The notes under the pieces are model-generated. The model had not been told where the DNA came from. It made no database searches and saw only the letters and a list, made by a program, of their open reading frames with translations. The translations under genes and the position numbers were made by a program. This document shows, one piece after another, positions 1-4,739 of a stretch of 7,083 nucleotides of DNA; positions within the stretch are counted from its first letter, which is position 1; every line of letters starts with the position of its first letter. The stretch comes from Candidatus Zixiibacteriota bacterium (GTDB lineage Bacteria > Zixibacteria > MSB-5A5 > RBG-16-43-9): positions 1 through 7,083 of the forward strand of contig JAOUFL010000124.1 of assembly GCA_029858245.1 (NCBI GenBank), given 5' to 3'.

Positions 1-355
1 CTGTTAATTTACGGGGTTTTGTGCCAGAGGCAATAACAGCAATACTGGAGGTTAAAACTCTTTTATCGGTTTTTATATAAAACTCCCCCTTTTCATAATC
101 AAGCTCCAGCACCTCTTCTATCTGAACATTGACTCCTGAATTTTCAACCTGTTTCTTGAAAAGCTCTATCAACTCAAGCCCGGAAATTCCATCTGGAAAT
201 CCCGGGTAGTTCTCCACCAGATTGGCATTCTTCAAAAGCCCGCCTATCTCTTCTTTTTCCAAAATCAAAGGTTCTATATTGTAACGCTTTAACTGAATGG
301 CTGCTGCTATCCCCGAAGGACCCGCCCCTATGATAACTACTTCTTTACCATTCAT
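1..355 (-). CDS. Thioredoxin-reductase-like FAD/NAD(P) oxidoreductase, N-terminal part (cut by window edge)
   Basis: The frame is open from an ATG at 353-355 to the left edge, giving 118 residues without a stop. It begins MNGKEVVIIGAGPSGIAAAI, a Rossmann dinucleotide-binding fold with GxGxxG at residues 10-15 that would bind the ADP part of FAD. An acidic residue at the end of strand 2 (LILEKEEIGG, about residues 34-43) and the segment NANLVENYPGFPDGISG (about 47-63) are typical of thioredoxin reductases and their close relatives. The loop after the second strand reads GGLL rather than the GGQ of classical TrxB, so it may be one of the TrxR-like flavoproteins of uncertain partner. The catalytic CxxC and the NADPH domain lie outside the window, so true thioredoxin reductase activity cannot be judged. 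Only a weak GAG-type ribosome site precedes the ATG. A decayed methyltransferase lies upstream on the same strand. Confidence 0.85.
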   Translation of the reverse strand, partial: MNGKEVVIIGAGPSGIAAAIQLKRYNIEPLILEKEEIGGLLKNANLVENYPGFPDGISGLELIELFKKQVENSGVNVQIEEVLELDYEKGEFYIKTDKRVLTSSIAVIASGTKPRKLT

Positions 356-387
356 TTTCTCGCACTCTTACTATATCAAAAATAATT

Positions 388-415
388 AAAAATATATATG
401 TTCATATAGATTTTT
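388..415. promoter_or_regulatory. AT-rich palindrome upstream of the flavoprotein gene
   Basis: Positions 388-400 and 403-415 form an imperfect inverted repeat: AAAAAT-a-TATATG, a TT centre, then CATATA-g-ATTTTT. Twelve of 13 positions pair; the exception is 394 against 409. It sits 33 bp before the ATG of the minus-strand flavoprotein gene, where an operator or a leader hairpin would lie. No convincing -35/-10 pair was found here, and AT-rich palindromes arise easily by chance. Confidence 0.3.
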
Positions 416-480
416 GCTACTAAAAAATGGATAGAAATTTAGCAAAAGTTAGATTGTTATGATAGTAATAGAAAATAATT

Positions 481-720
481 GATGAAAGAGGCATCCCTGC
501 CTGTTCTCTTTATGAAATCAATCTACTGGCTATTTTATCCCACAGCAGGAGCATCCAATTGAATCCTGCAAAGCAATAATATAATTCCCCTGCCACATCC
601 TACTTCAAGCACCTTTGAGGAACTATCGATTTCATTATTCTAAATAAGATTTTTAAACACCCCCGGGTGAACCTGCCTGTGTTTAGCGTATGCTGAGGTG
701 ATTTTATCGTAATCGATCAT
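481..720 (-). pseudogene. Decayed class I SAM-dependent methyltransferase (N-terminal remnant)
   Basis: Reading the minus strand from ATG 718-720 gives MIDYDKITSAYAKHRQVHPG, the usual opening of a small class I (Methyltransf_11/25-like) methyltransferase. An in-frame TAG follows at 640-642. The same frame continues as SSSKVLEVGCGRG (about codons 33-45), the motif I glycine-rich loop that binds S-adenosylmethionine. Near 585-588 one base is missing, and the reading continues in the next frame as NYIIALQDSIGCSCCGI, which is what normally follows motif I. A further shift near 535 is needed to read ASRLIS-stop-REQAG, resembling the helix after motif II. Similarity then ends, so at least half of a normal 200-270 residue enzyme is gone. 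One nonsense codon, two apparent frameshifts and a truncation make it non-functional. Assignment is by motif recognition only. Confidence 0.75.
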
Positions 721-722
721 AA

Positions 723-747
723 TGTAGCGGAAGGCTTTAGCCTTCCA
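723..747. repeat. Palindromic element, type A (left inverted copy)
   Basis: The core is a stem GGAAGGC (729-735), loop TTTA and GCCTTCC (740-746), preceded by TGTAGC and followed by A. All 25 bases are the exact reverse complement of 2956-2980 on the other side of the NTPase/TPR gene. A run of six T follows at 748-753, so on the plus strand it resembles an intrinsic terminator, although no plus-strand gene is upstream. Confidence 0.85.
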
Positions 748-757
748 TTTTTTATCT

Positions 758-792
758 CCACCCTCTCCTTCCCCGGGAAAGGGCAAGGGTGG
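758..792. repeat. GC-rich long hairpin element
   Basis: An interrupted inverted repeat: CCACCCT (758-764) pairs with AGGGTGG (786-792), CCTT (767-770) with AAGG (779-782), and CCC (772-774) with GGG (775-777), with small internal mismatches. It is far more GC-rich than the flanking DNA. It looks like a dispersed intergenic palindrome rather than a terminator, having no T-run on either side. Confidence 0.6.
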
Positions 793-811
793 GGTTTGAT
801 ATTCTCAGGTG

Positions 812-853
812 GGTCAGACATCCTCTCTGACCGAACAGACAAGATGTCTGTTC
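812..853. repeat. Two adjoining hairpin elements
   Basis: The first stem is GGTCAGA (812-818) with TCTGACC (826-832). It abuts a second, perfect 9-bp stem, GAACAGACA (833-841) with TGTCTGTTC (845-853), with a 3-base loop. The two share the words CAGACA and TCTG, so they may be diverged copies of one element. No coding potential is seen. Confidence 0.7.
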
Positions 854-877
854 CACCACTCAAAATTAATGCTGGTG

Positions 878-903
878 GCTGTCAGGTGATAAAACCTGAC
901 AGC
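878..903 (-). terminator. Perfect hairpin just downstream of the NTPase/TPR gene
   Basis: GCTGTCAGGT (878-887) and ACCTGACAGC (894-903) make a perfect 10-bp stem with a 6-base loop, 12 bp beyond the stop codon of the minus-strand gene ending at 916. Its place suggests transcript termination or 3'-end protection. No U-run follows on the minus strand, so it may simply be the last member of the hairpin cluster. Confidence 0.45.
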
Positions 904-915
904 ACATAAAATCGG

Positions 916-2700
916 TCATAATTGGTCTTTGCAGAAATCAAGAAGATTTATAAGATTCTCTTTGTATAATAAATGAGGTTCTGGAAATTTTTCCTTTGTA
1001 TATATCTTAAGTGCTTCCTCAAAGGCTTTCTTTGCCCTCCTGCAGTTTTCTGCTTTCTCTCCTACCTCCGCAAGTGTCCAGTATGCAGTACCCAGATTGT
1101 TCTGGGTCATCCCATAATCCATGGGAAAATCATCAAGGGTTCTAACTCTTAGTGCTTCCTCATATGCCTTTATCGCTTTTTTACAGTTCTCCACCTTTTC
1201 CTCTACCTCGCCCAGCGTGCGGTAGGCAGTACCCAGATTGTTCTGGGTCATCCCATAATCCATGGGAAAATCATCAAGGGTTCTAACTTTTAGTGCTTCC
1301 TCATATGCCTTAATCGCTTTTTTACAGTTCTCCACCTTTTCCTCTACCTCGCCCAGCGTGCTGTAGGCATTACCCAGATTGTTCTGGGTCATCCCATACT
1401 GCATGGGAAAATCATCCAAAGTATAAACTTTTAGTGATTCCTCATATGCCTTAATCGCTTTTTTACAGTTCTCTGCCTTCTCCTCTACCTCGCCCAGCGT
1501 GCGGTAGGCAGTACCCAGATTGTTCCGGGTCATCCCATAATCCATGGGAAAATCCTCAAGGGTATAAGCTTCGAGTGCTTCTTCGTAAGCTCTGATAGCG
1601 GTTTTCATATAATACTTTTTTTCTAACTTTATAATGCCGGTCTCATATGCCCTGTTTCCCAGTCTGACCAGTGCATCAGGCACCTCCTTGAAAACAGATA
1701 CCATCTCTGAAAAAAGTTCCAAAGCCTGCTTTTCCACTCTGGGCTTGACCACATATTCCAGATGAACTTCTTCAGCCCGCACCTTTTCCTTTTCTTTTGT
1801 TATGAACTCCTTGGATTTTAACTTATCCAGCCAGTCAGACCATTGGTAATCTTTTCCTTCTAATCCATCCTTTTTAGCAACTTTTTTTATCCCTTCTAAA
1901 GGAAAAACCTGCCTTTCCTCATAAATCCCGCAGATGTAAAGGTCTCTCATGGCCTGCAGAATGGTTTTTTCCTCATTCTTGCACTCATTATCAAATCTTC
2001 TCTCCATTTCACTCAAACGCATAAATACAGAGCCAATAGTTCCATCAAACCTGACATCCTTCCAGTTAATCCCAACCTGTTTGGAAATCTTTTCACCCTC
2101 ATCCTTTGAGACTTTTCCAAGCTCAACCGTTTCACTGAATATTCTTTCAAAATCCATGCCCATCTTTACCATTATGTTTTTCACCTTATCACATTCCATT
2201 CCTGAGCGACAGGTGGCAACTATAAAAACAGATTTTTCCTTAGCTACTTTTAACAAATGATCGAAATTCTTTATCTCAACGAATCTATGTAAATCATCAA
2301 TGAAAATAATCCGTTTTCTCCAGAACTTAAAATGTCTGGGGAATATAAAAGTCTCCAGATTTATATCAGTGAATCTTGGAATCAAAACATCGTATGGCTT
2401 TTTGACATTTTTGAGAGCCTGATAAGCCGCCCGGGTTTTACCGCCTAAAGGAGGACCCATTATCAATAAATTCTTCTTTTCAGTTAAACTATTCCTGATA
2501 AAATTATCCTCATCCCTTTCATAGTAGTAATTATAATATGGCCTATCCCCCAACACTTCTTTTGGTTTCAAGGAAGATGATTTTTTCCAGATAATAGTGA
2601 AGTATGATTTGAGTTTTTTTCTTCTTTTATATGTAACTCCAATCACAGGAACGAGTATTGCTAAAAATAATCCAATTATTCCTATGATAATTCCTTCCAT
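916..2700 (-). CDS. Membrane-anchored STAND-like P-loop NTPase with C-terminal TPR array
   Basis: The protein has 594 residues. Residues 3-22 form one hydrophobic membrane segment followed by a basic stretch (KRRKKLK), predicting an N-terminal anchor with the rest in the cytoplasm. An NTPase domain follows: Walker A GPPLGGKT at 82-89, Walker B IIFIDD at 131-136, and a TxR sensor-like motif in VATCRSGME at 161-169, a layout like STAND or AAA-type ATPases. Residues about 245-320 could be a winged-helix linker. From about 340 to 570 there are helical repeats: four 47-residue units at 368-555 with cores AIKAYEEALKV and GMTQNNLGTAYRTLGE, then a partial fifth. These match TPR/Sel1-type solenoids used for protein binding. 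The start is supported by AGGGAG 8 bases upstream and by a good promoter. STAND proteins with TPR sensors act in signalling, transcription control or anti-phage defence. Which applies here is unknown; no effector domain is evident. Confidence 0.85.
   Translation of the reverse strand: MEGIIIGIIGLFLAILVPVIGVTYKRRKKLKSYFTIIWKKSSSLKPKEVLGDRPYYNYYYERDEDNFIRNSLTEKKNLLIMGPPLGGKTRAAYQALKNVKKPYDVLIPRFTDINLETFIFPRHFKFWRKRIIFIDDLHRFVEIKNFDHLLKVAKEKSVFIVATCRSGMECDKVKNIMVKMGMDFERIFSETVELGKVSKDEGEKISKQVGINWKDVRFDGTIGSVFMRLSEMERRFDNECKNEEKTILQAMRDLYICGIYEERQVFPLEGIKKVAKKDGLEGKDYQWSDWLDKLKSKEFITKEKEKVRAEEVHLEYVVKPRVEKQALELFSEMVSVFKEVPDALVRLGNRAYETGIIKLEKKYYMKTAIRAYEEALEAYTLEDFPMDYGMTRNNLGTAYRTLGEVEEKAENCKKAIKAYEESLKVYTLDDFPMQYGMTQNNLGNAYSTLGEVEEKVENCKKAIKAYEEALKVRTLDDFPMDYGMTQNNLGTAYRTLGEVEEKVENCKKAIKAYEEALRVRTLDDFPMDYGMTQNNLGTAYWTLAEVGEKAENCRRAKKAFEEALKIYTKEKFPEPHLLYKENLINLLDFCKDQL
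1036..1599 (-). repeat. Four tandem 141-bp units inside the NTPase/TPR gene
   Basis: The anchor CCCAGATTGTTC/TCGGG recurs at 1091, 1232, 1373 and 1514, spaced exactly 141 bp (47 codons). By eye, 1091-1231 and 1232-1372 differ at only 4 of 141 positions, while the next unit differs at about 14. Each unit encodes one TPR-like helical hairpin with the invariant words DFPM and NNLG. The near identity at DNA level points to recent duplication or gene conversion, so copy number may vary between strains. Confidence 0.9.
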
Positions 2701-2800
2701 AGAACTTGCTCCCTATTTACTGAGAGAAATATTGCCTTTCAGTTTATCTCTGAACAAAATATTACTTACCCCGTTTACTTTAAAGGGTTTGTTTTTCTTT

Positions 2801-2829
2801 ATTTTATCTTTTCCCCCTCAAAAAGTCAA
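2801..2829 (-). promoter_or_regulatory. Sigma-70-type promoter for the NTPase/TPR gene
   Basis: On the minus strand, TTGACT (2824-2829) is separated by exactly 17 bases from TAAAAT (2801-2806), each with one mismatch to consensus. Transcription would start near 2794, leaving a leader of about 94 nt before the ATG at 2700. The gene is therefore likely transcribed on its own and not from the LUD gene upstream. Confidence 0.6.
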
Positions 2830-2869
2830 GCCCTCTTTTGATTTTTTAAACTGGTTCGAACAGCTACTT

Positions 2870-2892
2870 GGACGAGGAAACCTCGCCCCTAC
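2870..2892. repeat. Palindromic element, type C
   Basis: GG-a-CGAGG (2870-2877), loop AAA, CCTCG-c-CC (2881-2888): a 7-bp stem with one A/C mismatch, followed by CCTAC (2888-2892). The reverse complement begins GTAGG, like the GTAGC that starts the neighbouring type A and B elements, so it is probably a relative with a different stem sequence. Confidence 0.6.
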
Positions 2893-2906
2893 GAAAAAAA
2901 ATCCAA

Positions 2907-2932
2907 TGGAGGTCTAAAGACCTCCGCTACAT
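2907..2932. repeat. Palindromic element, type B
   Basis: GGAGGTC (2908-2914), loop TAAA, GACCTCC (2919-2925), then GCTACATT. Loop and flanks equal those of the type A element at 2956-2980, but two stem positions differ and both are compensated on the other arm, so pairing is kept. The trailing CCGCTACATT also matches, in reverse complement, the flank of the left element (721-730). Confidence 0.8.
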
Positions 2933-2955
2933 TAATAACAATTGTAGAAACCCTG

Positions 2956-2980
2956 TGGAAGGCTAAAGCCTTCCGCTACA
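2956..2980. repeat. Palindromic element, type A (right inverted copy)
   Basis: GGAAGGC (2957-2963), loop TAAA, GCCTTCC (2968-2974), then GCTACA. It is the exact reverse complement of 723-747. It lies 6 bp past the stop codon of the LUD gene, so it could also form the 3' end of that transcript, but no U-run follows on the minus strand. Confidence 0.85.
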
Positions 2981-2986
2981 GAAACC

Positions 2987-3637
2987 TTAAAATCCCAACT
3001 CCTCCCCTACCAGAACCACCGTTATCCTGTCTTTTTCCCAGTCTCCTTCAGTAATCAGTAATTGATTGCACATCCGTCTGTATTTGGGAGGCCGGCACAG
3101 GTCATAATCACAAAAGCCCGTTTCCCCACAGGGGGTTTCGAAATTCACCCTTTTAGCATTTACCGGAGCGCACAGATTCCTGATCCTCTCTATCCCTTCT
3201 TTTACGTCCTTGACGATTTTATTTACTCCGGCTACGAGTATCACTTTTTTACTGTTAGTGAGCCCGACGATCTTGTTCGACATGCCGCTCATGTTTACCA
3301 GCTCACCCTTTAGGGTAATGGCGTTTGTCCCGGTTAGGAAATAATCTGCTCCAAGACCTTCCTTTCTTATTTTAAGACTCTCTTCGGAGGAAAGTCCGGG
3401 GAGATATTGATTGTAAACCTTCCATCCACCCTGCATAAGCTCATCCATAACTCCTATTTCTTTTAAGGTGACTGAACCTGCCATCCCGATACTTGCTCCC
3501 GGTGGAATAATATTCAATACCTTGTTCTTTGCTTCCTCGCTGGTTCTGCAATAGAAACCATCGATATAATTATTTTTAAGGTTTTGCAGAACCACAGAAA
3601 CCAACTTTTCATAATAACTGAGTTTTGATTTATCCAT
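2987..3637 (-). CDS. LUD-domain protein (LutC/YkgG-like, former DUF162), single-domain
   Basis: The 216-residue protein matches the LUD family along its length: GASIGMAGSVTLKEIG (47-62), ADYFLTGTNAIT (97-108) followed by GELVNMSG (111-118), KVILVAGVNKIVKD (131-144), and a C-terminal cysteine motif PCGETGFC...LC...MCN with Cys170, 176, 181 and 190. It ends in the typical VVLVGEELGF. LUD proteins include LutB/LutC of the L-lactate-to-pyruvate oxidation complex, but many stand-alone members like this one have no assigned reaction. No lutA or lutB is adjacent, so lactate use should not be inferred. The cysteines could hold a metal or Fe-S cluster; that is inference. ATG 3635-3637 is well supported by GGAGGT (3643-3648) five bases upstream. 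Length is normal and nothing suggests decay. Confidence 0.9.
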   Translation of the reverse strand: MDKSKLSYYEKLVSVVLQNLKNNYIDGFYCRTSEEAKNKVLNIIPPGASIGMAGSVTLKEIGVMDELMQGGWKVYNQYLPGLSSEESLKIRKEGLGADYFLTGTNAITLKGELVNMSGMSNKIVGLTNSKKVILVAGVNKIVKDVKEGIERIRNLCAPVNAKRVNFETPCGETGFCDYDLCRPPKYRRMCNQLLITEGDWEKDRITVVLVGEELGF

Positions 3638-3660
3638 ACTTTACCTCCATCTCTAAAGAC

Positions 3661-3689
3661 CAATAAATATACCAATACTGTTCTGTCAA
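3661..3689 (-). promoter_or_regulatory. Possible promoter of the LUD gene
   Basis: A perfect -35 TTGACA lies on the minus strand at 3684-3689. At 16-17 bases spacing the -10 would be TTTATT or TTATTG (3661-3667), which is poor; a better TATATT (3666-3671) is only 12 bases away. The position, just upstream of the ribosome site, is sensible. Confidence 0.3.
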
Positions 3690-3762
3690 GGATTAGATTG
3701 AATCAATTTGAACTGAGTGAGAAGGTATGACTGACCTTAAGATTCTGCACCACCTATACTTA

Positions 3763-3785
3763 ACCGGGAAAACTGGTCTTTTTTT
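3763..3785 (+). terminator. Weak terminator-like hairpin in the divergent spacer
   Basis: ACCGG (3763-3767) pairs with CTGGT (3773-3777), including one G-T pair, followed by C and seven T (3779-3785). No plus-strand gene precedes it in this window, so it could only stop read-through or be chance. Confidence 0.3.
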
Positions 3786-3809
3786 AAATATGAGATTCCA
3801 AAATTTCAC

Positions 3810-3839
3810 TTGACAATTTATGATTTTATTTTATATTAT
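3810..3839 (+). promoter_or_regulatory. Promoter of the cold-shock gene
   Basis: A perfect TTGACA (3810-3815) is followed after 16 bases by TATATT (3832-3837), or after 18 by TATTAT (3834-3839). Transcription would start near 3845, giving a leader of about 137 nt before the TTG start. The context CACTTGACAA...TATATTA is the same as in the tRNA promoter at 4325. Confidence 0.7.
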
Positions 3840-3891
3840 TTTTGAAAGCTCTTGAAGGAAAGTCTTAGTGAATTTTAGTTGATTATAATTG

Positions 3892-3941
3892 AAATACCAC
3901 AGAAAAACCTCTTGTGTGAATGAGGTTTTTTGGTGGTATTT
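3892..3941 (+). promoter_or_regulatory. Long hairpin in the cold-shock mRNA leader
   Basis: Left arm 3892-3911 and right arm 3922-3941 are 20-nt inverted repeats with 18 of 20 paired positions and a 10-nt loop (TTGTGTGAAT). The right arm runs into ATTTTTG, so it could act as an attenuator. The ACCAC of the left arm could alternatively pair with GTGGT (3968-3972) in the ribosome site. Cold-shock mRNAs such as E. coli cspA have long structured leaders that change fold with temperature; a similar role here is inference. Confidence 0.55.
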
Positions 3942-3981
3942 TTGCTTAAACTTTCTTTTGTCGAAAGGTGGTGAAATAGTT

Positions 3982-4185
3982 TTGGCAGAGGGGAAAGTTA
4001 AGTGGTTTAACGAAGCTAAAGGGTTTGGTTTCATTGAGCCAAAGGAAGGAGATAAGGATATCTTTGTACACTATTCATCCATCAAGTCGGATGGATATAA
4101 GTCCCTGAAACAGGGAGATGAGGTTAGCTTCGATATAACTCAGGGTCCCAAAGGACCGCAGGCAATTAATGTAGTTAAATTATAA
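3982..4185 (+). CDS. csp: Cold-shock protein (CspA family), TTG start
   Basis: A 67-residue single cold-shock domain, the normal family length, that binds single-stranded RNA and DNA and keeps mRNA unfolded. It reads (M)AEGKVKWFNEAKGFGFIEP, with RNP1 KGFGFI at 13-18 and RNP2 DIFVHY at 26-31, and aromatic residues Trp8, Phe9, Phe15, Phe17, Phe28, His30 and Tyr31 on the binding face. It ends GPQAINVVKL as expected. The frame is open upstream to an ATG at 3889, but that would add 31 unrelated residues encoded by the leader hairpin. TTG 3982 is preceded by AAGGTGG (3965-3971) and gives the usual MAxGKVKWF beginning. It has its own promoter and terminator and is monocistronic. The rare start codon together with the structured leader suggests translational control. 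Confidence 0.95.
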   Translation: MAEGKVKWFNEAKGFGFIEPKEGDKDIFVHYSSIKSDGYKSLKQGDEVSFDITQGPKGPQAINVVKL

Positions 4186-4206
4186 TAGATGATTTAACCG
4201 CATTTC

Positions 4207-4239
4207 AAACCCCGCCAAATAAGGTGGGGTTTTTATTTT
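4207..4239 (+). terminator. Rho-independent terminator of the cold-shock gene
   Basis: AAACCCCGCC (4207-4216), loop AAATAA, GGTGGGGTTT (4223-4232), a 10-bp stem with one G-T pair, then a T-rich tail TTTTATTTT through 4239. It lies 21 bp past the stop codon. Confidence 0.9.
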
Positions 4240-4265
4240 GATAAAACCTTAAGTCTTGTATACCT

Positions 4266-4281
4266 AAAGATAATTATCTTT
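4266..4281. promoter_or_regulatory. Perfect 16-bp AT palindrome
   Basis: AAAGATAATTATCTTT is a perfect palindrome about 45 bp upstream of the -35 of the tRNA promoter. TTAAGTC occurs on its left (4249-4255) and at its right edge (4281-4287), in the same direction. It could be an activator site upstream of the tRNA operon or chance. Confidence 0.25.
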
Positions 4282-4324
4282 TAAGTCGAAATGCTAATAG
4301 CGAAATACCGAATAAAAAGTCCAC

Positions 4325-4354
4325 TTGACAAGTATGACAGCTTTTTTATATTAA
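4325..4354 (+). promoter_or_regulatory. Promoter of the tRNA cluster
   Basis: TTGACA (4325-4330), 16 bases, TATATT (4347-4352); TATTAA (4349-4354) is an alternative at 18. Transcription would begin near 4360, about 72 nt before the first tRNA. This is the only strong promoter-like site before the cluster. Confidence 0.65.
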
Positions 4355-4431
4355 TAAACGTATTAAGTTAGTGTGGAATAAGTTAGTAGAGTTTAACTTT
4401 GCAATCTGGAGCTTTTAGGGAAAATATCTAA

Positions 4432-4505
4432 CGGGGTGTAGCGCAGCCTGGTAGCGCACATGGTTTGGGACCATGCTGTCGGAGGTTCAAATCCCCCCAC
4501 CCCGA
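4432..4505 (+). tRNA. tRNA-Pro(TGG)
   Basis: The acceptor stem CGGGGTG/CACCCCG is complete, with the C1:G72 pair and A73 characteristic of bacterial tRNA-Pro. The D stem is GCGC/GCGC. The anticodon stem CATGG/CCATG holds loop TTTGGGA with anticodon TGG (4466-4468). The T loop TTCAAAT is normal, but the T stem GGAGG/CCCCC has an A-C mismatch at its middle pair (4483 with 4495). No CCA is encoded. First gene of a Pro-Arg-His cluster. Confidence 0.95.
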
Positions 4506-4512
4506 GAAATAC

Positions 4513-4580
4513 AGTGATAGAGTGATAAAGTGATTGGTGGTTAAAAACTAATCACTCAATCACTAATCAGTTAGTCACTA
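4513..4580. repeat. 8-bp periodic AGTGAT/ATCACT repeats between tRNA-Pro and tRNA-Arg
   Basis: AGTGAT occurs at 4513, 4521 and 4529, exactly 8 bp apart. After a TTAAAAAC centre the complementary ATCACT occurs at 4551 and 4559, again 8 bp apart, and AGTCACT at 4573. The spacer can therefore fold into a long hairpin in several registers. The second tRNA spacer has the same kind of motif. Confidence 0.75.
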
Positions 4581-4586
4581 AATTTC

Positions 4587-4660
4587 GCCCCCGTAGCTCA
4601 GGTGGATAGAGCATCTGCCTTCTAAGCAGAGGGTCGGCCGTTCGAATCGGCCCGGGGGTG
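4587..4660 (+). tRNA. tRNA-Arg(TCT)
   Basis: Acceptor GCCCCCG/CGGGGGT closes with a G1-U72 wobble pair and G73. The D stem is GCTC/GAGC. The anticodon stem TCTGC/GCAGA holds loop CTTCTAA with anticodon TCT (4621-4623), reading AGA and AGG. T arm GGCCG-TTCGAAT-CGGCC is perfect. CCA is not encoded. Confidence 0.95.
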
Positions 4661-4668
4661 TGAAAAAC

Positions 4669-4739
4669 AGTGATTAGTGAGAGAGTGAAAAAGTGATTTA
4701 AAAATAAAGATCTCTGATATAAAAAGTTATGTAGTCACT
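4669..4739. repeat. AGTGA repeats between tRNA-Arg and tRNA-His
   Basis: AGTGA occurs at 4669, 4676, 4684 and 4692 (steps 7, 8, 8). A lone complementary AGTCACT at 4733-4739 lies 7 bp before the mature tRNA-His, just as AGTCACT at 4573 lies before tRNA-Arg. The layout mirrors the first tRNA spacer, but fewer inverted partners are left. Confidence 0.65.

Noticed and set aside
723..903. CRISPR array from clustered palindromes
   Set aside because: The hairpins differ in sequence and spacing; there are no identical direct repeats with uniform spacers.
1949..2917. Plus-strand open frames antisense to the NTPase gene and its leader
   Set aside because: Low-complexity hydrophobic translations with no start signals, opposite a well-supported gene.
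3722..3738. AAGGT/ACCTT mini-hairpin in the spacer upstream of the cold-shock gene
   Set aside because: Only 5 bp with a 7-base loop; expected by chance.
3889..3981. ATG-initiated N-terminal extension of the cold-shock protein
   Set aside because: The 31 extra residues are encoded by the leader hairpin and do not resemble the family; TTG 3982 gives the normal length and start with a ribosome site.
3831..4034. Minus-strand 67-codon frame across the cold-shock leader
   Set aside because: It overlaps the promoter, hairpin and 5' end of the cold-shock gene and has no recognisable content.
4506..4586. CRISPR-like or origin iterons in the tRNA spacer
   Set aside because: The 8-bp units are too short for CRISPR, and no replication gene or AT-rich unwinding region accompanies them.
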